From: Actinomadura flavalba DSM 45200
Lineage (GTDB): Bacteria; Actinomycetota; Actinomycetes; Streptosporangiales; Streptosporangiaceae
Length of the DNA stretch: 64,000 nucleotides
NCBI RefSeq assembly: GCF_000374305.1
Contig: NZ_KB894096.1
Coordinates: forward strand, 62,001 to 126,000
Direction of reading: 5' to 3'
This document shows, piece by piece, positions 63,897 through 64,000 of this stretch. The position numbers were made by a program, and so were the translations under genes. The notes under the pieces were generated by a model. The model searched no databases. It worked only from the letters and a program-made list of their open reading frames with translations, and was not told the origin of the DNA. How positions within the stretch are numbered: the stretch's first letter is position 1; each line of letters starts with the position of its first letter.

Positions 63897-64000
63897 GCCT
63901 GCTGCTGTGGGTCGCGTTCCCCTACGTCGCGCTCGCCTCGCTCGTCGGCGGAACGGTCTGGCGGTACCGCTACGACCGGTTCGGCTGGACGACCCGTTCC
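63893..64000 (+). CDS. narI: Respiratory nitrate reductase gamma subunit (5' end only)
   Basis: The first 36 codons of the cytochrome b subunit that takes electrons from quinol. It starts with GTG overlapping the narJ stop. The visible sequence MSLLLWVAFPYVALASLVGG is the first membrane helix, followed by WRYRYDRFGWTTRS, the conserved cytoplasmic loop of NarI. The window ends before the haem ligands. Confidence 0.93.
   Translation, partial: MSLLLWVAFPYVALASLVGGTVWRYRYDRFGWTTRS

Overview
The window is a 64 kb stretch of very GC-rich DNA (third codon positions are almost all G or C) with many GTG starts, four-base start/stop overlaps, promoters that lead straight into a start codon, and DtxR/IdeR iron boxes. 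Together with ThyX, GpgS, a RamB-type regulator, MMPL and DUF3618/DUF4235 proteins, this points to a chromosomal segment of a high-GC actinomycete. A Thermomonosporaceae/Actinomadura-like organism is my best guess, but it is an inference from gene content. I see no rRNA, tRNA, CRISPR array, insertion sequence or phage block.

Layout. 1-2172: an ABC-2 exporter (ATPase cut by the window edge, two permeases). 2232-5180: isocitrate lyase and a divergent RamB/ScfR-like regulator, the glyoxylate-shunt switch. 5217-11008: a siderophore-iron locus around one bidirectional iron box. On the left are a lipoprotein binding protein and an unusual fusion of a siderophore-interacting reductase with an O-methyltransferase; on the right are two FecCD permeases and an ATPase. 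11026-16720: proS, an APH-fold kinase with doubtful small ORFs beside it, gpgS and an acyl-CoA dehydrogenase with a double palindromic operator. 16841-19678: a membrane/stress module (holin-like, DUF3618, DUF4235, YihY) and a SnoaL protein. 19686-23080: an uncharacterised pair of a P-loop ATPase and a membrane-anchored periplasmic-binding-fold protein. 23194-29438: thioesterase, TetR, cupin, class F sortase with a secreted partner, a monocarboxylate symporter with its DUF3311 partner, a CMD-family protein and a VOC protein.

29519-38325: a fused anthranilate synthase behind a Trp-codon leader peptide and attenuator, an SDR, a WYL regulator, a molybdopterin oxidoreductase, thyX, a dienelactone hydrolase and an XRE/MmyB regulator. 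38378-49903: flavohaemoglobin, PuuD-like amidase, esterase, acyl-CoA dehydrogenase with TetR, a degenerate Liv-type ABC pair, a two-subunit acyl-CoA dehydrogenase behind a strong promoter and palindrome, an amidohydrolase and a universal stress protein. 50127-57827: an ECF sigma factor with a SnoaL tail, TetR plus MMPL exporter, an ABC1/UbiB kinase, a second iron-boxed siderophore-interacting protein and a secreted serine hydrolase. 58044-64000: respiratory nitrate reductase narGHJ and the start of narI.

How it fits together: the genes suggest an aerobic soil heterotroph that uses acetate and fatty or steroid-like acids (aceA/RamB, the symporter, four acyl-CoA dehydrogenase subunits, thioesterase, TetR regulators), scavenges iron through siderophores under IdeR control, and can respire nitrate while detoxifying nitric oxide. 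The least explained parts are the ATPase/binding-protein pair at 19686-23080, the reductase-methyltransferase fusion at 5217-7007 and the ABC pair at 43624-45451, whose ATPase has lost several catalytic motifs.
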